Assembly (NCBI RefSeq): GCF_015355625.1
Contig: NZ_JACLAF010000001.1
Span: 124,001 to 188,000, forward strand
Reading direction: 5' to 3'
DNA length: 64,000 nt
Origin: Tamlana sp. I1
GTDB lineage: Bacteria; Bacteroidota; Bacteroidia; Flavobacteriales; Flavobacteriaceae
Shown here: positions 1 through 8,895 of the stretch, in pieces
Layout: each line of letters opens with the position of its first letter
Position numbering within the stretch: position 1 is the stretch's first letter
Position numbers and translations under genes: made by a program
The notes under the pieces: generated by a model
What the model saw: the letters and a program-made list of their open reading frames with translations, nothing else
Databases searched by the model: none
Told to the model about the DNA's origin: nothing

Positions 1-292
1 AATTTTAACACATCCGAAAGTAGTAAAAATATCAATCAAATCCTTCTTTCATTTTAATGAATTTAAAGTGTCTTTTAAAAGAACCTTACGGGTTCCAAAA
101 ATTGAAAATGTGGTATTATAAAATTTTATTCCATTTTATTCAACGTTCACTTGCGGACTATTTATTCTGAATTTCTTGATTAAGCAACGGTATTCTCCGG
201 TAAAAGAAATATTAGAATTTTAGGTTTTAAAGTTTAAAAAACTCTTAAAAAAGACATAAATAGGTCCTAAATAATTCATAAAATGCAACCCT
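1..292. other. Upstream spacer of the GH16 gene, no gene seen
   Basis: This AT-rich stretch before the first PUL operator shows no convincing reading frame, RNA gene or terminator. It probably lies between the PUL and whatever precedes the window; the neighbouring gene on the left is not visible. Confidence 0.5.
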
Positions 293-311
293 GTATAGTT
301 CTTGTCTAGTG
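293..311 (+). promoter_or_regulatory. Tandem PUL operator upstream of GH16
   Basis: The sequence reads GTATAGTT-ctt-GTCTAGTG: two half-sites starting 11 bp apart (293 and 304). The same arrangement recurs at 3646, 4435 and 20911. The right half ends 30 bp before the -7 element at 342-349, the same gap as for the GH2 operon and susC. The position just upstream of the -33 region suggests an activator site. Which protein binds is not known; the regulator encoded at 1780-3390 is one candidate. Confidence 0.7.
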
Positions 312-341
312 ATAAAACATATGGTTTATGTATAAGTGGCC

Positions 342-349
342 TAATTTTG
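342..349 (+). promoter_or_regulatory. -7 promoter element of the GH16 gene
   Basis: TAATTTTG is a perfect match to the Bacteroidota -7 consensus TAnnTTTG, 15 bp before the ATG at 365. No TTG is found at the usual -33 position (about 320), which fits an activator-dependent promoter using the tandem element at 293-311. The mRNA leader would be only about 10 nt. Confidence 0.65.
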
Positions 350-364
350 ATTTTTCAATATAAA

Positions 365-1645
365 ATGATAAAAATGACTCAAAACACAAGCGTTTTAAAC
401 AAAAAAGTAAACTTGATAGTATTGGTTTGCTTATGCTTTACCCTTTTTAATTGCAACGATTCAGATTCTAATCCAGAAAACCATAAACCCACTGCAGTTG
501 ACGATGTACTTACTGTTGAAGAAAATAGCAGTGCAGGAGAAGCCAATCAAGTTGATGTTTCTGAAAATGATACTGTTGGAAAAGATGGCGGTGATGACGA
601 TAATTACAGTTTGTTTGCCAACGCTAAAAATGGCGATGTAAATGAAGTTAGTGATGGCGTTTTTGAATTCATTCCTGATGTCGATTTTAATGGAGCAGAC
701 AGCTTTACCTATACTTTAAAGGATAAAGATGGCGATTCAGACACAGCGACAGTTCATGTTACAGTAAACCCAGCTGGTGGACTAACAGCTGAAGATTTTG
801 AAAACATAGACCCCAATTTTCCGTCTTTTGTGTCTATTAATAACACCACGCCAGAAGGTAAAAAATGGGTGAAAAATGAAGCTATGTCTGATGAATTTGA
901 TGCTTGGGACAACAGCAAATGGTTTAAATCGACTTGGAATTACGGCGTACCTGTACTCATGACAACGGCTAATACAAACTCTGGAGTTGCAGATGGAAAT
1001 TTATGGATTAAAGCCACTTTAAACGAAACCAATGTGGATGGTCGATGGTTTCAAACAGCTAGAATTCACTCTAGAACAAAAGCGAATTACCCAATGTATA
1101 CCGAAGCACGTATAAAAGCAGCGCACATTTCAGCTTATAATACTTATTGGTTGAATAATGGCGATTCGGCAAACCGTGATGAAATTGATATTATAGAAAA
1201 CAATTCGAAACCATCTTGTGGTTGTCAACCAGATTTTCCTATGCAAATGAATTCGCAATACTTCCAAGCCGATTCAAACAAAACACCTGGGGTTATACGT
1301 GATGAAGATAATTTTAATCAAAGTAATTTATCAGATGTTAACCCAAGTAAAGGTATTAAGTGGAATGAAGGCTACCATACGTTTGGTGTGTGGTGGATAG
1401 ACTCGAAACACATTCAGTTTTATTTAGATGGCGAGCCTGCAGGTCGTGTTGAAGTAGGGCATGACCGTTCTGGTAATGTGTACACCGATCGTGAGTTTAC
1501 AAGAGATTTAGAGATTATTTTTGATTTATGGACCGCAGATGAAAGTTGGTTAGGTGGTTTGCCACCAAAATCCGATTTAAATGATAACAGTATAAATACT
1601 ATGAAGGTGGATTGGGTAAGAACCTGGACCTTAGAACAGGAGTAA
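365..1645 (+). CDS. GH16 family endo-galactanase lipoprotein (agarase/porphyranase type)
   Basis: Secreted, surface-type glycoside hydrolase expected to cut the beta-linkages of agar or porphyran. Numbered from the ATG at 365 (426 aa), a lipoprotein signal ends at Cys30 (TLFNC). An Ig/cadherin-like domain rich in Asp and Gly follows (about 40-135), then a GH16 jelly-roll (about 160-425). The GH16 signature EIDIIE gives nucleophile Glu273, Asp275 and acid/base Glu278. An upstream in-frame TTG at 302 exists but lies inside the operator element, so ATG 365 (or 374) is the likely start. The gene stands alone, before a 14-bp inverted repeat and the convergent regulator gene. It is the only endo-acting polysaccharidase visible in the PUL. 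GH16 membership is secure; choosing agarase over porphyranase is inference. Confidence 0.85.
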   Translation: MIKMTQNTSVLNKKVNLIVLVCLCFTLFNCNDSDSNPENHKPTAVDDVLTVEENSSAGEANQVDVSENDTVGKDGGDDDNYSLFANAKNGDVNEVSDGVFEFIPDVDFNGADSFTYTLKDKDGDSDTATVHVTVNPAGGLTAEDFENIDPNFPSFVSINNTTPEGKKWVKNEAMSDEFDAWDNSKWFKSTWNYGVPVLMTTANTNSGVADGNLWIKATLNETNVDGRWFQTARIHSRTKANYPMYTEARIKAAHISAYNTYWLNNGDSANRDEIDIIENNSKPSCGCQPDFPMQMNSQYFQADSNKTPGVIRDEDNFNQSNLSDVNPSKGIKWNEGYHTFGVWWIDSKHIQFYLDGEPAGRVEVGHDRSGNVYTDREFTRDLEIIFDLWTADESWLGGLPPKSDLNDNSINTMKVDWVRTWTLEQE

Positions 1646-1663
1646 TTTCCTAAGTTTTAAATA

Positions 1664-1721
1664 GCCACGAGTACACAGTAGACTAAATAAAAACAGAGTT
1701 AAAAATTTGTGTATTCGTGGC
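1664..1721. repeat. Large inverted repeat, dispersed-palindrome type, possible terminator
   Basis: Arms GCCACGAGTACACA (1664-1677) and TGTGTATTCGTGGC (1708-1721) pair over 14 bp with one G-U, around a 30-nt AT-rich loop. It lies between the convergent ends of the GH16 and regulator genes and could end transcription of both. From memory, CCACGAATACAC-type palindromes are dispersed in many Bacteroidota genomes; that is not shown here. Confidence 0.6.
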
Positions 1722-1779
1722 GTGTTTTATAGCCTATGATTTTCTCTAAATCAATTAGGCATTTGCAATATTTATTAGG

Positions 1780-3390
1780 CTAGAATTCATTGATAAAATC
1801 GGTTAAGTTATCATTGCGTTCTAAGCCTAATTTTTTGCGTAAACGGTAACGCGATGTGTGTACACTTTCTACGCTTATTCCTAAAATGGATGCCATTTCC
1901 TTGCTTGAAAAATTCAACTTTATTAAAGCGCATAACTTTTGGTCGGTCTGACTAAGTTTTGGGAATTTTTCTGTGATGTTAGCGTAAAAGCTCTGATTAA
2001 TATTTGTAAATCTAGCTTCAAATTCCTTCCAGTTACTCGCCGTATTACCTTGAATACTTTTTACCATACGCTTTATAATCGTGGTATCAATTTGGTTATT
2101 CTGTTTAGATAATTTTGAGTTTATAGACTCTAAAAATTCATCTTTTTCAATAAGTTGTAATGCAGAAGACGCTAATTGTTTGTTTTTTAATTCAAGAATA
2201 TCATTTTGCCTTTTACGCTCAATTTCTTGTTGCTTTTTAATGTATTGTTTTTCCGATTTATGCTTTATCCTTAAGTTTCTTATAAAAACTGTGGCAAACA
2301 AAGAGATAAATAAAACAACCACCACTAAAAGAATGGTTTTAAGCAGCCAGATTTTGTCTTCATGCTCTAGTTCAGCTAGTCGCTTTTCTTTTAATAAAGC
2401 CTCTTGTTTTTGTTTTTCAACCCTAAAATCATCTTTAATCTCTAATAAATGCTGATTGTTTTTACTACGACCACCAAAAATATTATTGTTTAGCTCGTTA
2501 GCATGCAAAAGCGCTTGGTAAGCTTCTTTGTATTTGTTATTTGCTTGATATAATTCTGACAATGACTCGTAGTTTCTAGGTGCGTAATTGCTATGCGTAT
2601 GGTATTTTTCGCCCAATTCTAGCGATTTTTTAAAATAGCTTTCACTCAATTCAAAATCATTTAAATCGCGATATACTTCACCAAATAAATAGTAAATAAT
2701 GGTCAGGTAGGAGGGGTCAACTCTTTTAAAATAAGCTTCAGATTCTTTTAACATGTCAATGCCTTCCTTACAGCTGCCTTCTTTACATTGGATGTATCCA
2801 AGTTCGGAAGCTGCAAAATATGGCGGATTATCGGTTAATTTGCTATGATACACGTTACTACTATCAAGATATTTACGAGCCAAATCAAATTCCTCTTTAT
2901 TTCTGTAGAAAACAGCAATCGAAAAATAATCGCTTCTTAAATTAGTGTTGTAATCAACAGGATCTAATCGTAGTGTTTTATCTATTGCAATAGATTTATT
3001 AAAATATTTTAAGGCTTCATCATCTCTTTTATAATAACTATAAAGCCATCCTAATTCGTTGTAAATACTGGCTATAGAAACTGAGTCCTTAGACTTGTCA
3101 GCTAAAAGAAGGGCGTTCCAATAACCATCATAAGATTTTCCATAATTAACGTTATGAGCATATAAAAAAGATAAATCTGTTAAACTGTTTATGGCTGCTA
3201 ATGTGTCTTTTACTTTCAGTTGAAAATCGACACTTTTTTGAAAGTAAACTGCAGCGCTATCTGGTTTGTCGTATTTTAATTTTTCTGCTTTCTGATAGAA
3301 TGAATCACGTTCAGCTGGATTTTGACTGCATAGCATCTGAACATGAAAAAGCGCTAAAAAAATAAGTAGGAAGAATTTTAATGGCTTCAT
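1780..3390 (-). CDS. Membrane-anchored TPR sensor with LuxR-type DNA-binding domain
   Basis: Probable one-component regulator of the surrounding PUL (536 aa). A signal peptide (1-22, ending MLCSQ) and tetratricopeptide repeats (about 30-310) would place the sensor part in the periplasm. A single membrane helix lies at 347-371, followed by a Lys/Glu-rich coiled coil (375-430). The C-terminal helix-turn-helix (about 476-530) is of LuxR/GerE type, with the core KEMASILGISVESVHTSRYR. The architecture is common in Flavobacteriia, where such genes often sit next to PULs. It is transcribed away from the operon from its own promoter at 3454-3483. Its target is unknown: direct repeats such as GTCTAGT can also be read by AraC-type proteins, none of which is encoded in this window. 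Confidence 0.8.
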   Translation of the reverse strand: MKPLKFFLLIFLALFHVQMLCSQNPAERDSFYQKAEKLKYDKPDSAAVYFQKSVDFQLKVKDTLAAINSLTDLSFLYAHNVNYGKSYDGYWNALLLADKSKDSVSIASIYNELGWLYSYYKRDDEALKYFNKSIAIDKTLRLDPVDYNTNLRSDYFSIAVFYRNKEEFDLARKYLDSSNVYHSKLTDNPPYFAASELGYIQCKEGSCKEGIDMLKESEAYFKRVDPSYLTIIYYLFGEVYRDLNDFELSESYFKKSLELGEKYHTHSNYAPRNYESLSELYQANNKYKEAYQALLHANELNNNIFGGRSKNNQHLLEIKDDFRVEKQKQEALLKEKRLAELEHEDKIWLLKTILLVVVVLFISLFATVFIRNLRIKHKSEKQYIKKQQEIERKRQNDILELKNKQLASSALQLIEKDEFLESINSKLSKQNNQIDTTIIKRMVKSIQGNTASNWKEFEARFTNINQSFYANITEKFPKLSQTDQKLCALIKLNFSSKEMASILGISVESVHTSRYRLRKKLGLERNDNLTDFINEF

Positions 3391-3453
3391 AATAATTAAT
3401 TGTTAGTTTAATTTATTCGTTTAGTTAGTTGTGGTAGTGGTAGTTCTGGTTTT

Positions 3454-3483
3454 CAAATGTAAAGAAAAAATATAGGTGCACAA
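3454..3483 (-). promoter_or_regulatory. Promoter of the TPR/LuxR regulator
   Basis: On the minus strand, TACATTTG (complement of 3454-3461) is a perfect TAnnTTTG -7 element, and a TTG -33 element (complement of 3481-3483) lies 19 bp upstream of it. The leader to the start codon at 3390 would be about 57 nt. Unlike the PUL enzyme promoters it has both elements, suggesting constitutive expression. Confidence 0.65.
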
Positions 3484-4434
3484 GGTGTTATTGGAAGGTG
3501 GTTTTTCTTCAATTGTCTAGTTTAATTTATTTATTTTTCAGTTTTTACACTTTAAAAATATATTTAATTCACTGGTAATCAAGATTTTGTACAATCGTAT
3601 TGTTTTTATCGTGTTGTGTTTGTATTTGTTTGATTTTTTTTAAATGTTCAGTTGTTGTCTAGTATTAAATTGTCAATAAATTTAATTTATAGTACGAAAT
3701 AGTTAAAAATTATTAAGTTTTACAGAGAAATTCTTAGTTGTTTTTTTATTGAATGACGGGTGTGTCCGTTGTGAATTTGATGTGTTGTGTGTACTTTTTG
3801 TTTGTTAGTTGAGTAGCGTATTGTGTGTCAAGTTTGTAGTGTTTTTTATTTTTTGCTTGTGTTTTTCTAAATTTTAATGAACAATTTCTGAAGCGTCTAC
3901 TTGGTTTTTAGTGCTAACAATTGTATTAATAGTTTTTTGATTATGATACAGCTTGTGTAAATAGTTAGCTTCTTGTTTGCTTTGTAAGGGATGTATGGTG
4001 GTGTTGTCTAGTGAGGTAAAACCTATTTGTAGTATGTTTATATAATGCAAAGTAGGTGTCTAGGGCTTAAATGTACTGTTAAAGATTAGTCTTGCTTTTG
4101 GGTTTTTGCTTCCGTCGATTTTTAAAGACATTAATTATTAAAGTAAAATATTTTTACTCATACTGAATCTTAGGTTTCATAAAATGGTTAATTAATTGCA
4201 ACACAACCTTGGTTTCAAATGATCTAATCAGTCTGCTTTAAATGGCATCAAAATAAATGATGTCGTTTCAATTTGTTTTAATTGCTTTTCTTGAAAATTA
4301 AAAAAAGGCGTTTTTGGGCTCTTATTATTTTTGAAATATTCAATTCATCAATTCGATAATTAAGCTGAAAAACATGACTTATTAACAGCTTGTTGAGTGT
4401 TTTTGTAGTTAAAAATCGAGGTATGCTAACTATT
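3462..4434. other. Long GT-rich intergenic region between the regulator and the GH2 operon
   Basis: About 1.1 kb separates the divergent regulator and GH2 operon. No credible reading frame is seen. It carries a full tandem operator at 3646-3664 and lone GTCTAGT half-sites at 3515-3521 and 4006-4012. The stretch from about 3590 to 4060 is strongly enriched in T and G on the plus strand and poor in C. No terminator or RNA gene was recognised. Confidence 0.55.
3646..3664 (+). promoter_or_regulatory. Orphan copy of the tandem PUL operator
   Basis: GTTCAGTT-gtt-GTCTAGTA matches the same 19-bp pattern found before GH16, GH2 and susC. It lies about 850 bp before the GH2 gene and about 255 bp from the regulator start. 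No TAnnTTTG element is found 30 bp downstream (that position reads CGAAATAG). It may be an auxiliary or autoregulatory site, or the remnant of an older promoter. Confidence 0.5.
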
Positions 4435-4453
4435 GTACAGTTCTAGTCTAGTG
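4435..4453 (+). promoter_or_regulatory. Tandem PUL operator upstream of the GH2 operon
   Basis: GTACAGTT-cta-GTCTAGTG. The right half and its flanks (4440-4457) match 16 of 18 bases of the GH16 upstream sequence at 298-315. It ends exactly 30 bp before the -7-like element at 4484-4491. Confidence 0.7.
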
Positions 4454-4483
4454 CTAATTCCCTGTTGATCTAATATTATAAAC

Positions 4484-4491
4484 CATTTTTG
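4484..4491 (+). promoter_or_regulatory. -7-like element of the GH2 operon
   Basis: CATTTTTG differs from TAnnTTTG only at the first base. It lies 21 bp before the ATG at 4513, so the leader would be about 15 nt. A TTG at 4465-4467 gives a 16-bp gap, shorter than usual, consistent with a weak promoter that depends on the operator at 4435-4453. Confidence 0.5.
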
Positions 4492-4512
4492 TATTCTAAT
4501 AATTTATTAAAA

Positions 4513-7050
4513 ATGAAGAATCTATTTTGTGTTGTTTTTATTATTTGTGTTCAATTTTTATCTTATTCTCAAAATAATAGTGAATTTGATAGAGAATTGG
4601 ACTTTAATTTAGATTGGAACTTTTATTTAAGCGATTCCGATGTAGATTATAAAACTATAAACAAATCTAAATTCAAAAAAGTTAATCTGCCTCATGATTG
4701 GGTTGTAGAAAATGGTTTTGATGAATCTTTAGGCGATGATGCTAAAGCTACTGGTTTTATTCCAAGTGTGGGCTATGGCTATTATAAAAAGGAATTTAGT
4801 TTAAAAACTGAATCAAATGAATTAACCTATATTCTTTTTGATGGGGTATATAATAATTCAGAGGTATATATAAATGGTCACAAATTAGGATTTCACCCTT
4901 ATGGTTATTCACCTTTCTATTACAATTTAATACCGCATTTAAATACAAATGGTAAACCTAATACTATTATAGTAAAGGTAGATCATAGCCGCTTTGCCGA
5001 TAGCCGTTGGTACACTGGAGCAGGAATTTACAGGAACGTTAAATTAGTTACTACCAATAAACTTCATATTCCTATTTGGGGGACTTTTGTTACAACGCCT
5101 TCTGTTTCCAAAGATCTTGCAAAGGTTAAAATGGATTTGAGTTTTTCTAATGCATATAATTCAGATGAAAAAGTTTTTGTTACCACTAAGATTTTTGACG
5201 CCAACCAAAATGAAATCGCAAAAACAAGTACTGAATTAGCTATCAAAGCGCAATCAAATGCTGAAATCACTCAGGATTTAAATGTGAACCATCCTCAACT
5301 TTGGGATGTTAACTCTCCATATTTATACAAAGCAGTAACAACTATTAGTAAAAACAATACGGTTATCGATGTGGTTGAAACCCCATTCGGAATCCGCACG
5401 ATTAAGTTTGATACCAATAAAGGTTTCTTTTTAAATGGTGTAAACATGAAGATTAAAGGGGTGTGTTTACATCATGATGGCGGACTCGTAGGAGCTGCAG
5501 TACCAAAAGATGTTTGGGAAAGACGCCTTAAAATTCTTAAAGATGGTGGTGTGAATGCCATAAGAATTTCTCATAATCCAGCTTCAAAGGAATTTTTAGA
5601 ATTATGTGATGAAATGGGCTTTTTGGTGCAAGATGAGTTTTTTGATGAATGGGATAACCCTAAAGATAAACGTTTAAACACTAACGAAAAAAGTGTCGAT
5701 TACGTTACTCGTGGTTATCAAGAACATTTTCAAGAATGGGCAAAGAAAGATTTAACAGCAATCATGTTAAGTCATCGTAACCATCCTTCAATCTTTCAGT
5801 GGAGTATTGGTAATGAAATCGAGTGGACCTACCCAAGAAATGCCGATGCAACCGGTTTTTTTGGAAACATGAACTGGAACGGAAATTACTTTTGGGATCA
5901 GCCGCCATATTCTCCAGAAAAAATCAAGGAACAGCTAGAAACCCTACCAAGAGGTAAATACGATATTGGTGAAACGGCTCAAAAGTTATCACGTTGGACA
6001 AAAGCTTTAGATACAACACGTCCTGTTACAGCAAATTTAATTTTACCGTCGGTAAGTCATTTGTCTGGTTACACCGATGCTTTAGATGTAGTTGGGTATA
6101 GCTACCGCCGTATTTTATATGATTACGGACACACAAACTACCCAGATAAACCAATCATGGGAACCGAAAATTTAGCGCAGTATCACGAATGGAAAGCTAT
6201 TATGGAGCGTCCGTTTATTTCTGGAACTTTTCTTTGGACAGGTATCGATTATATGGGTGAAATTAGAGAACCTTGGCCAGTGCGCGTGCAACCTTCAGGC
6301 TTGTTAACATCAGCTGGTTTTCCTAAAGGGTCGTATTATATGATGCAATCCTTATGGACCGAAAAACCAATGATTCATATTGCGACACAAACCATTGAAA
6401 AGTCATTAAATAAAATTGATGACAACGGCAATATCGTGGCTAAAAACCCGAATAAATGGAAGCACGCCCTTTGGGAATGGCAAGATGTTAATGACTATTG
6501 GAACTATGAAAAAGGGGAAATGATTGCTGTTGAAATCTACTCAAATTGCGATGAAATTGAATTGTTTTTAAATGGCAAATCTCTAGGTAAAAAATATTTA
6601 AAAGATTTCGAAGATCATATCTATAAGTGGGGTGTGCCTTTCACTAAAGGAACTTTACTTGCTAAAGGCTCTAAAGATGGTGTTGTAACAGAATCGAAAA
6701 TTGTTACGGCTACCAAATCTTCTGAAATCGAATTAATTGCTGATGATTTAACACTTGATGCAGATCATTACGACGTATCAAATATTGTGTTGCAATTGGA
6801 AGATAAACATGGAAATCCTGTTGCTACAGACGATCGTGAAATTCATTTTGAAATTTCTGGACCTGCCAAATTATTAGGTGTCGATAACGGTTGGAAAAAG
6901 AGTGTACAACCTTTTCAGTCTAACAAAAACACCACGCATAACGGTAAAACCTTATTAGTTATTCAGGCTACAGGAACACCAGGAACCATTCATGTTAAGG
7001 CTAAAGGTCGCGGATTAAAAACGGAAACGATTTCTATAAAAAGTAAATAA
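4513..7050 (+). CDS. GH2 family exo-beta-galactosidase, exported
   Basis: Predicted periplasmic enzyme removing beta-linked galactose from the ends of galactan oligosaccharides. With the ATG at 4513 (845 aa) it starts with a signal peptide ending at SYSQ (about residue 20). The order is sugar-binding GH2 N-domain, Ig-like domain, TIM barrel (about 310-600) and C-terminal beta-domains including a DUF4982-like and an Ig-like part (about 690-845). Catalytic residues are visible: acid/base Glu435 in SIGNEIEW and nucleophile Glu552 in [11 protein letters not shown]. An in-frame TTG at 4489 overlaps the -7 element, so the later ATG is preferred. It is the first gene of the 11-gene operon. GH2 also includes glucuronidases and mannosidases; beta-galactosidase is inferred from context. 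Confidence 0.82.
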   Translation: MKNLFCVVFIICVQFLSYSQNNSEFDRELDFNLDWNFYLSDSDVDYKTINKSKFKKVNLPHDWVVENGFDESLGDDAKATGFIPSVGYGYYKKEFSLKTESNELTYILFDGVYNNSEVYINGHKLGFHPYGYSPFYYNLIPHLNTNGKPNTIIVKVDHSRFADSRWYTGAGIYRNVKLVTTNKLHIPIWGTFVTTPSVSKDLAKVKMDLSFSNAYNSDEKVFVTTKIFDANQNEIAKTSTELAIKAQSNAEITQDLNVNHPQLWDVNSPYLYKAVTTISKNNTVIDVVETPFGIRTIKFDTNKGFFLNGVNMKIKGVCLHHDGGLVGAAVPKDVWERRLKILKDGGVNAIRISHNPASKEFLELCDEMGFLVQDEFFDEWDNPKDKRLNTNEKSVDYVTRGYQEHFQEWAKKDLTAIMLSHRNHPSIFQWSIGNEIEWTYPRNADATGFFGNMNWNGNYFWDQPPYSPEKIKEQLETLPRGKYDIGETAQKLSRWTKALDTTRPVTANLILPSVSHLSGYTDALDVVGYSYRRILYDYGHTNYPDKPIMGTENLAQYHEWKAIMERPFISGTFLWTGIDYMGEIREPWPVRVQPSGLLTSAGFPKGSYYMMQSLWTEKPMIHIATQTIEKSLNKIDDNGNIVAKNPNKWKHALWEWQDVNDYWNYEKGEMIAVEIYSNCDEIELFLNGKSLGKKYLKDFEDHIYKWGVPFTKGTLLAKGSKDGVVTESKIVTATKSSEIELIADDLTLDADHYDVSNIVLQLEDKHGNPVATDDREIHFEISGPAKLLGVDNGWKKSVQPFQSNKNTTHNGKTLLVIQATGTPGTIHVKAKGRGLKTETISIKSK

Positions 7051-7065
7051 AAAATTTAAAACGAT

Positions 7066-8082
7066 ATGAAAGCAACACGTTACGAAGGGGATAAAACCTT
7101 CAAAGTAATTGAAAAAGAAATGGCAGATCCAGCTGCTGGCGAAGTTAGAATTAAAGTCGCTTATGTTGGTGTTTGCGGAACCGATGTTCATATTTACCAC
7201 GGTATGATGGACAAACGTGTAAACATTCCTGTAACCATCGGGCATGAAATGTCTGGGGTTATTGATGCTGTTGGCGATGGTGTTTCCGATTATGCTGTTG
7301 GCGATAAAGTTGTAGTTCGTCCGTTGGATGATAGAAAAGTAAAAGCTTCCGATAAAGGTTTCAATCACATTTGTGAAGAATTAAAATTTATTGGAATCGA
7401 TAGTGAAGGGGCAATGCAACAATATTGGAACGTTCCAACATTTACTTTACACAAATTAAAAGAATCAACCGATTTAAAACTGGCTGCTTTAATTGAACCT
7501 TTATCGGTGGCAACACACGATGTACGTAGAAGTGGTTTAGTAAAAGGTGAAACTGCTGTAGTTTTAGGTGGTGGTCCAATTGGTTTATTAGTGGCTATGG
7601 TGGCTAAAGAAGTTGGCGCACAAGTAATTATTTCTGAAGTGAACCCGAAGCGTATTGAAAAAGCAAAAGCTCTTGGTTTTGATGCTGTGAGTCCGATTGA
7701 TGTCGATTTAGTGGAATACGTAAAAAGTAAAACAGAAAACCGTAGAGCCGATGTGGTTTTTGAAGTGGCTGGCGTACAACCTGCATTAGATATTATGTGT
7801 GAAGTTGCTGGAATTCGCGGTCGTATCGTGATGGTGGCTATTCACGGAGAGAAAAAACCAGTGGATTTATTTAAATTTTTCTGGAAGGAACTAAGCTTAA
7901 TAGGGGCTCGAGTTTATGAGAAGGAAGATTACGAAAAATCTATCGAACTGATCACAGCTAACGAATTACCGTTTGAAGAGATGATTACCGATGTACAGCC
8001 TTTAAGTAACATTCAACAAGTTTTCGAAAACATAGACAGAAATCCTGATGGCTTAAAAGTATTAATGGATTGTCAGTTATAA
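7066..8082 (+). CDS. Zn-dependent alcohol dehydrogenase, probable 2-keto-3-deoxy-L-galactonate 5-dehydrogenase
   Basis: Cytoplasmic medium-chain dehydrogenase (338 aa) of the threonine/sorbitol dehydrogenase type. Catalytic zinc ligands are Cys37 (CGTD), His60-Glu61 (GHE) and Glu144 (IEPLS); the Rossmann motif GGGPIG is at 168-173. In the 3,6-anhydro-L-galactose route an enzyme of this type oxidises C5 of 2-keto-3-deoxy-L-galactonate. The next gene would reduce the product, and the aldehyde dehydrogenase and cycloisomerase lie in the same operon, which supports that role. The lobe that normally carries four structural zinc cysteines (about 85-105) retains only Cys103, so the structural zinc is probably lost. 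The gene lies 15 bp after GH2. Family assignment is firm; substrate is inference. Confidence 0.75.
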   Translation: MKATRYEGDKTFKVIEKEMADPAAGEVRIKVAYVGVCGTDVHIYHGMMDKRVNIPVTIGHEMSGVIDAVGDGVSDYAVGDKVVVRPLDDRKVKASDKGFNHICEELKFIGIDSEGAMQQYWNVPTFTLHKLKESTDLKLAALIEPLSVATHDVRRSGLVKGETAVVLGGGPIGLLVAMVAKEVGAQVIISEVNPKRIEKAKALGFDAVSPIDVDLVEYVKSKTENRRADVVFEVAGVQPALDIMCEVAGIRGRIVMVAIHGEKKPVDLFKFFWKELSLIGARVYEKEDYEKSIELITANELPFEEMITDVQPLSNIQQVFENIDRNPDGLKVLMDCQL

Positions 8083-8102
8083 ATTCTAAAAAATAAATAA
8101 AA

Positions 8103-8873
8103 ATGAGCATTTTAAATACATTCAGTTTAGAAGGAAAAACAGCTTTAGTTACAGGTTGTAAAAGAGGAATTGGTAAAGCTATGGCTATTGGTTTGGCCGA
8201 AGCTGGTGCAAATATTATTGGTGTTTCGGCATCTTTAGAATTATCGGGAAGTGATGTCGCTAAAGAAGTGGAAGCTAGAGGAAAAAAATTCTCGGCATAC
8301 CAATGTGACTTTTCAGATAGAAAATCGCTTTATAAATTTATTGAAGCTGCTAAAGCCGATCATCCACAAATTGACATTTTAGTAAACAATGCAGGAACTA
8401 TTTTAAGAACGCCAGCTGCAGAACATCCAGATGAGATGTGGGATAAAGTGATTGAGGTAAATCAAAATGCACAATTCATTTTAACTCGCGAAATCGGTAA
8501 AGAAATGGTAGCTAGAGGTGCTGGAAAAATCATTTTCACAGCTTCATTATTAACCTTCCAAGGTGGGATTACCGTACCAGGATATGCGGCTAGTAAAGGT
8601 GCCATTGGTCAGTTAACCATGGCTTTTGCTAACGAATGGGCAGGAAAAGGTGTGAATGTAAACGCTATTGCTCCAGGATATATCGCTACAGATAATACTG
8701 AAGCTTTAAGAAACGATCCAGCGCGTGCAGAGTCCATTTTATCACGTATTCCAGCGGGACGTTGGGGGAAACCAGAAGATTTTGCTGGTCCAACCGTATT
8801 CCTAGCTTCAGAAGCTGCTAGCTACATGAACGGTTCTATCGTATTGGTAGACGGCGGTTGGATGGGACGCTAA
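8103..8873 (+). CDS. KduD-like short-chain dehydrogenase
   Basis: Classical SDR oxidoreductase (256 aa). It shows TGCKRGIG (17-24) for NAD(P) binding, NNAG (95-98) and the catalytic Ser148, Tyr161 and Lys165. It resembles 2-dehydro-3-deoxy-D-gluconate 5-dehydrogenase (KduD). In this operon the likely reaction is reduction of the 2,5-diketo acid made by the preceding dehydrogenase to 2-keto-3-deoxy-D-gluconate, which inverts C5 and feeds the Entner-Doudoroff branch. KDG kinase and KDPG aldolase are not in the window. The gene lies 20 bp after the alcohol dehydrogenase. Family certain, substrate inferred from pathway context. Confidence 0.78.
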   Translation: MSILNTFSLEGKTALVTGCKRGIGKAMAIGLAEAGANIIGVSASLELSGSDVAKEVEARGKKFSAYQCDFSDRKSLYKFIEAAKADHPQIDILVNNAGTILRTPAAEHPDEMWDKVIEVNQNAQFILTREIGKEMVARGAGKIIFTASLLTFQGGITVPGYAASKGAIGQLTMAFANEWAGKGVNVNAIAPGYIATDNTEALRNDPARAESILSRIPAGRWGKPEDFAGPTVFLASEAASYMNGSIVLVDGGWMGR

Positions 8874-8895
8874 TGGATTCCACAATTAAATAAAT

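Noticed and set aside
2081-2455. Plus-strand reading frame opposite the regulator gene
   Set aside because: It is a shadow of the well-supported minus-strand TPR/LuxR gene, with no domain or start signals of its own.
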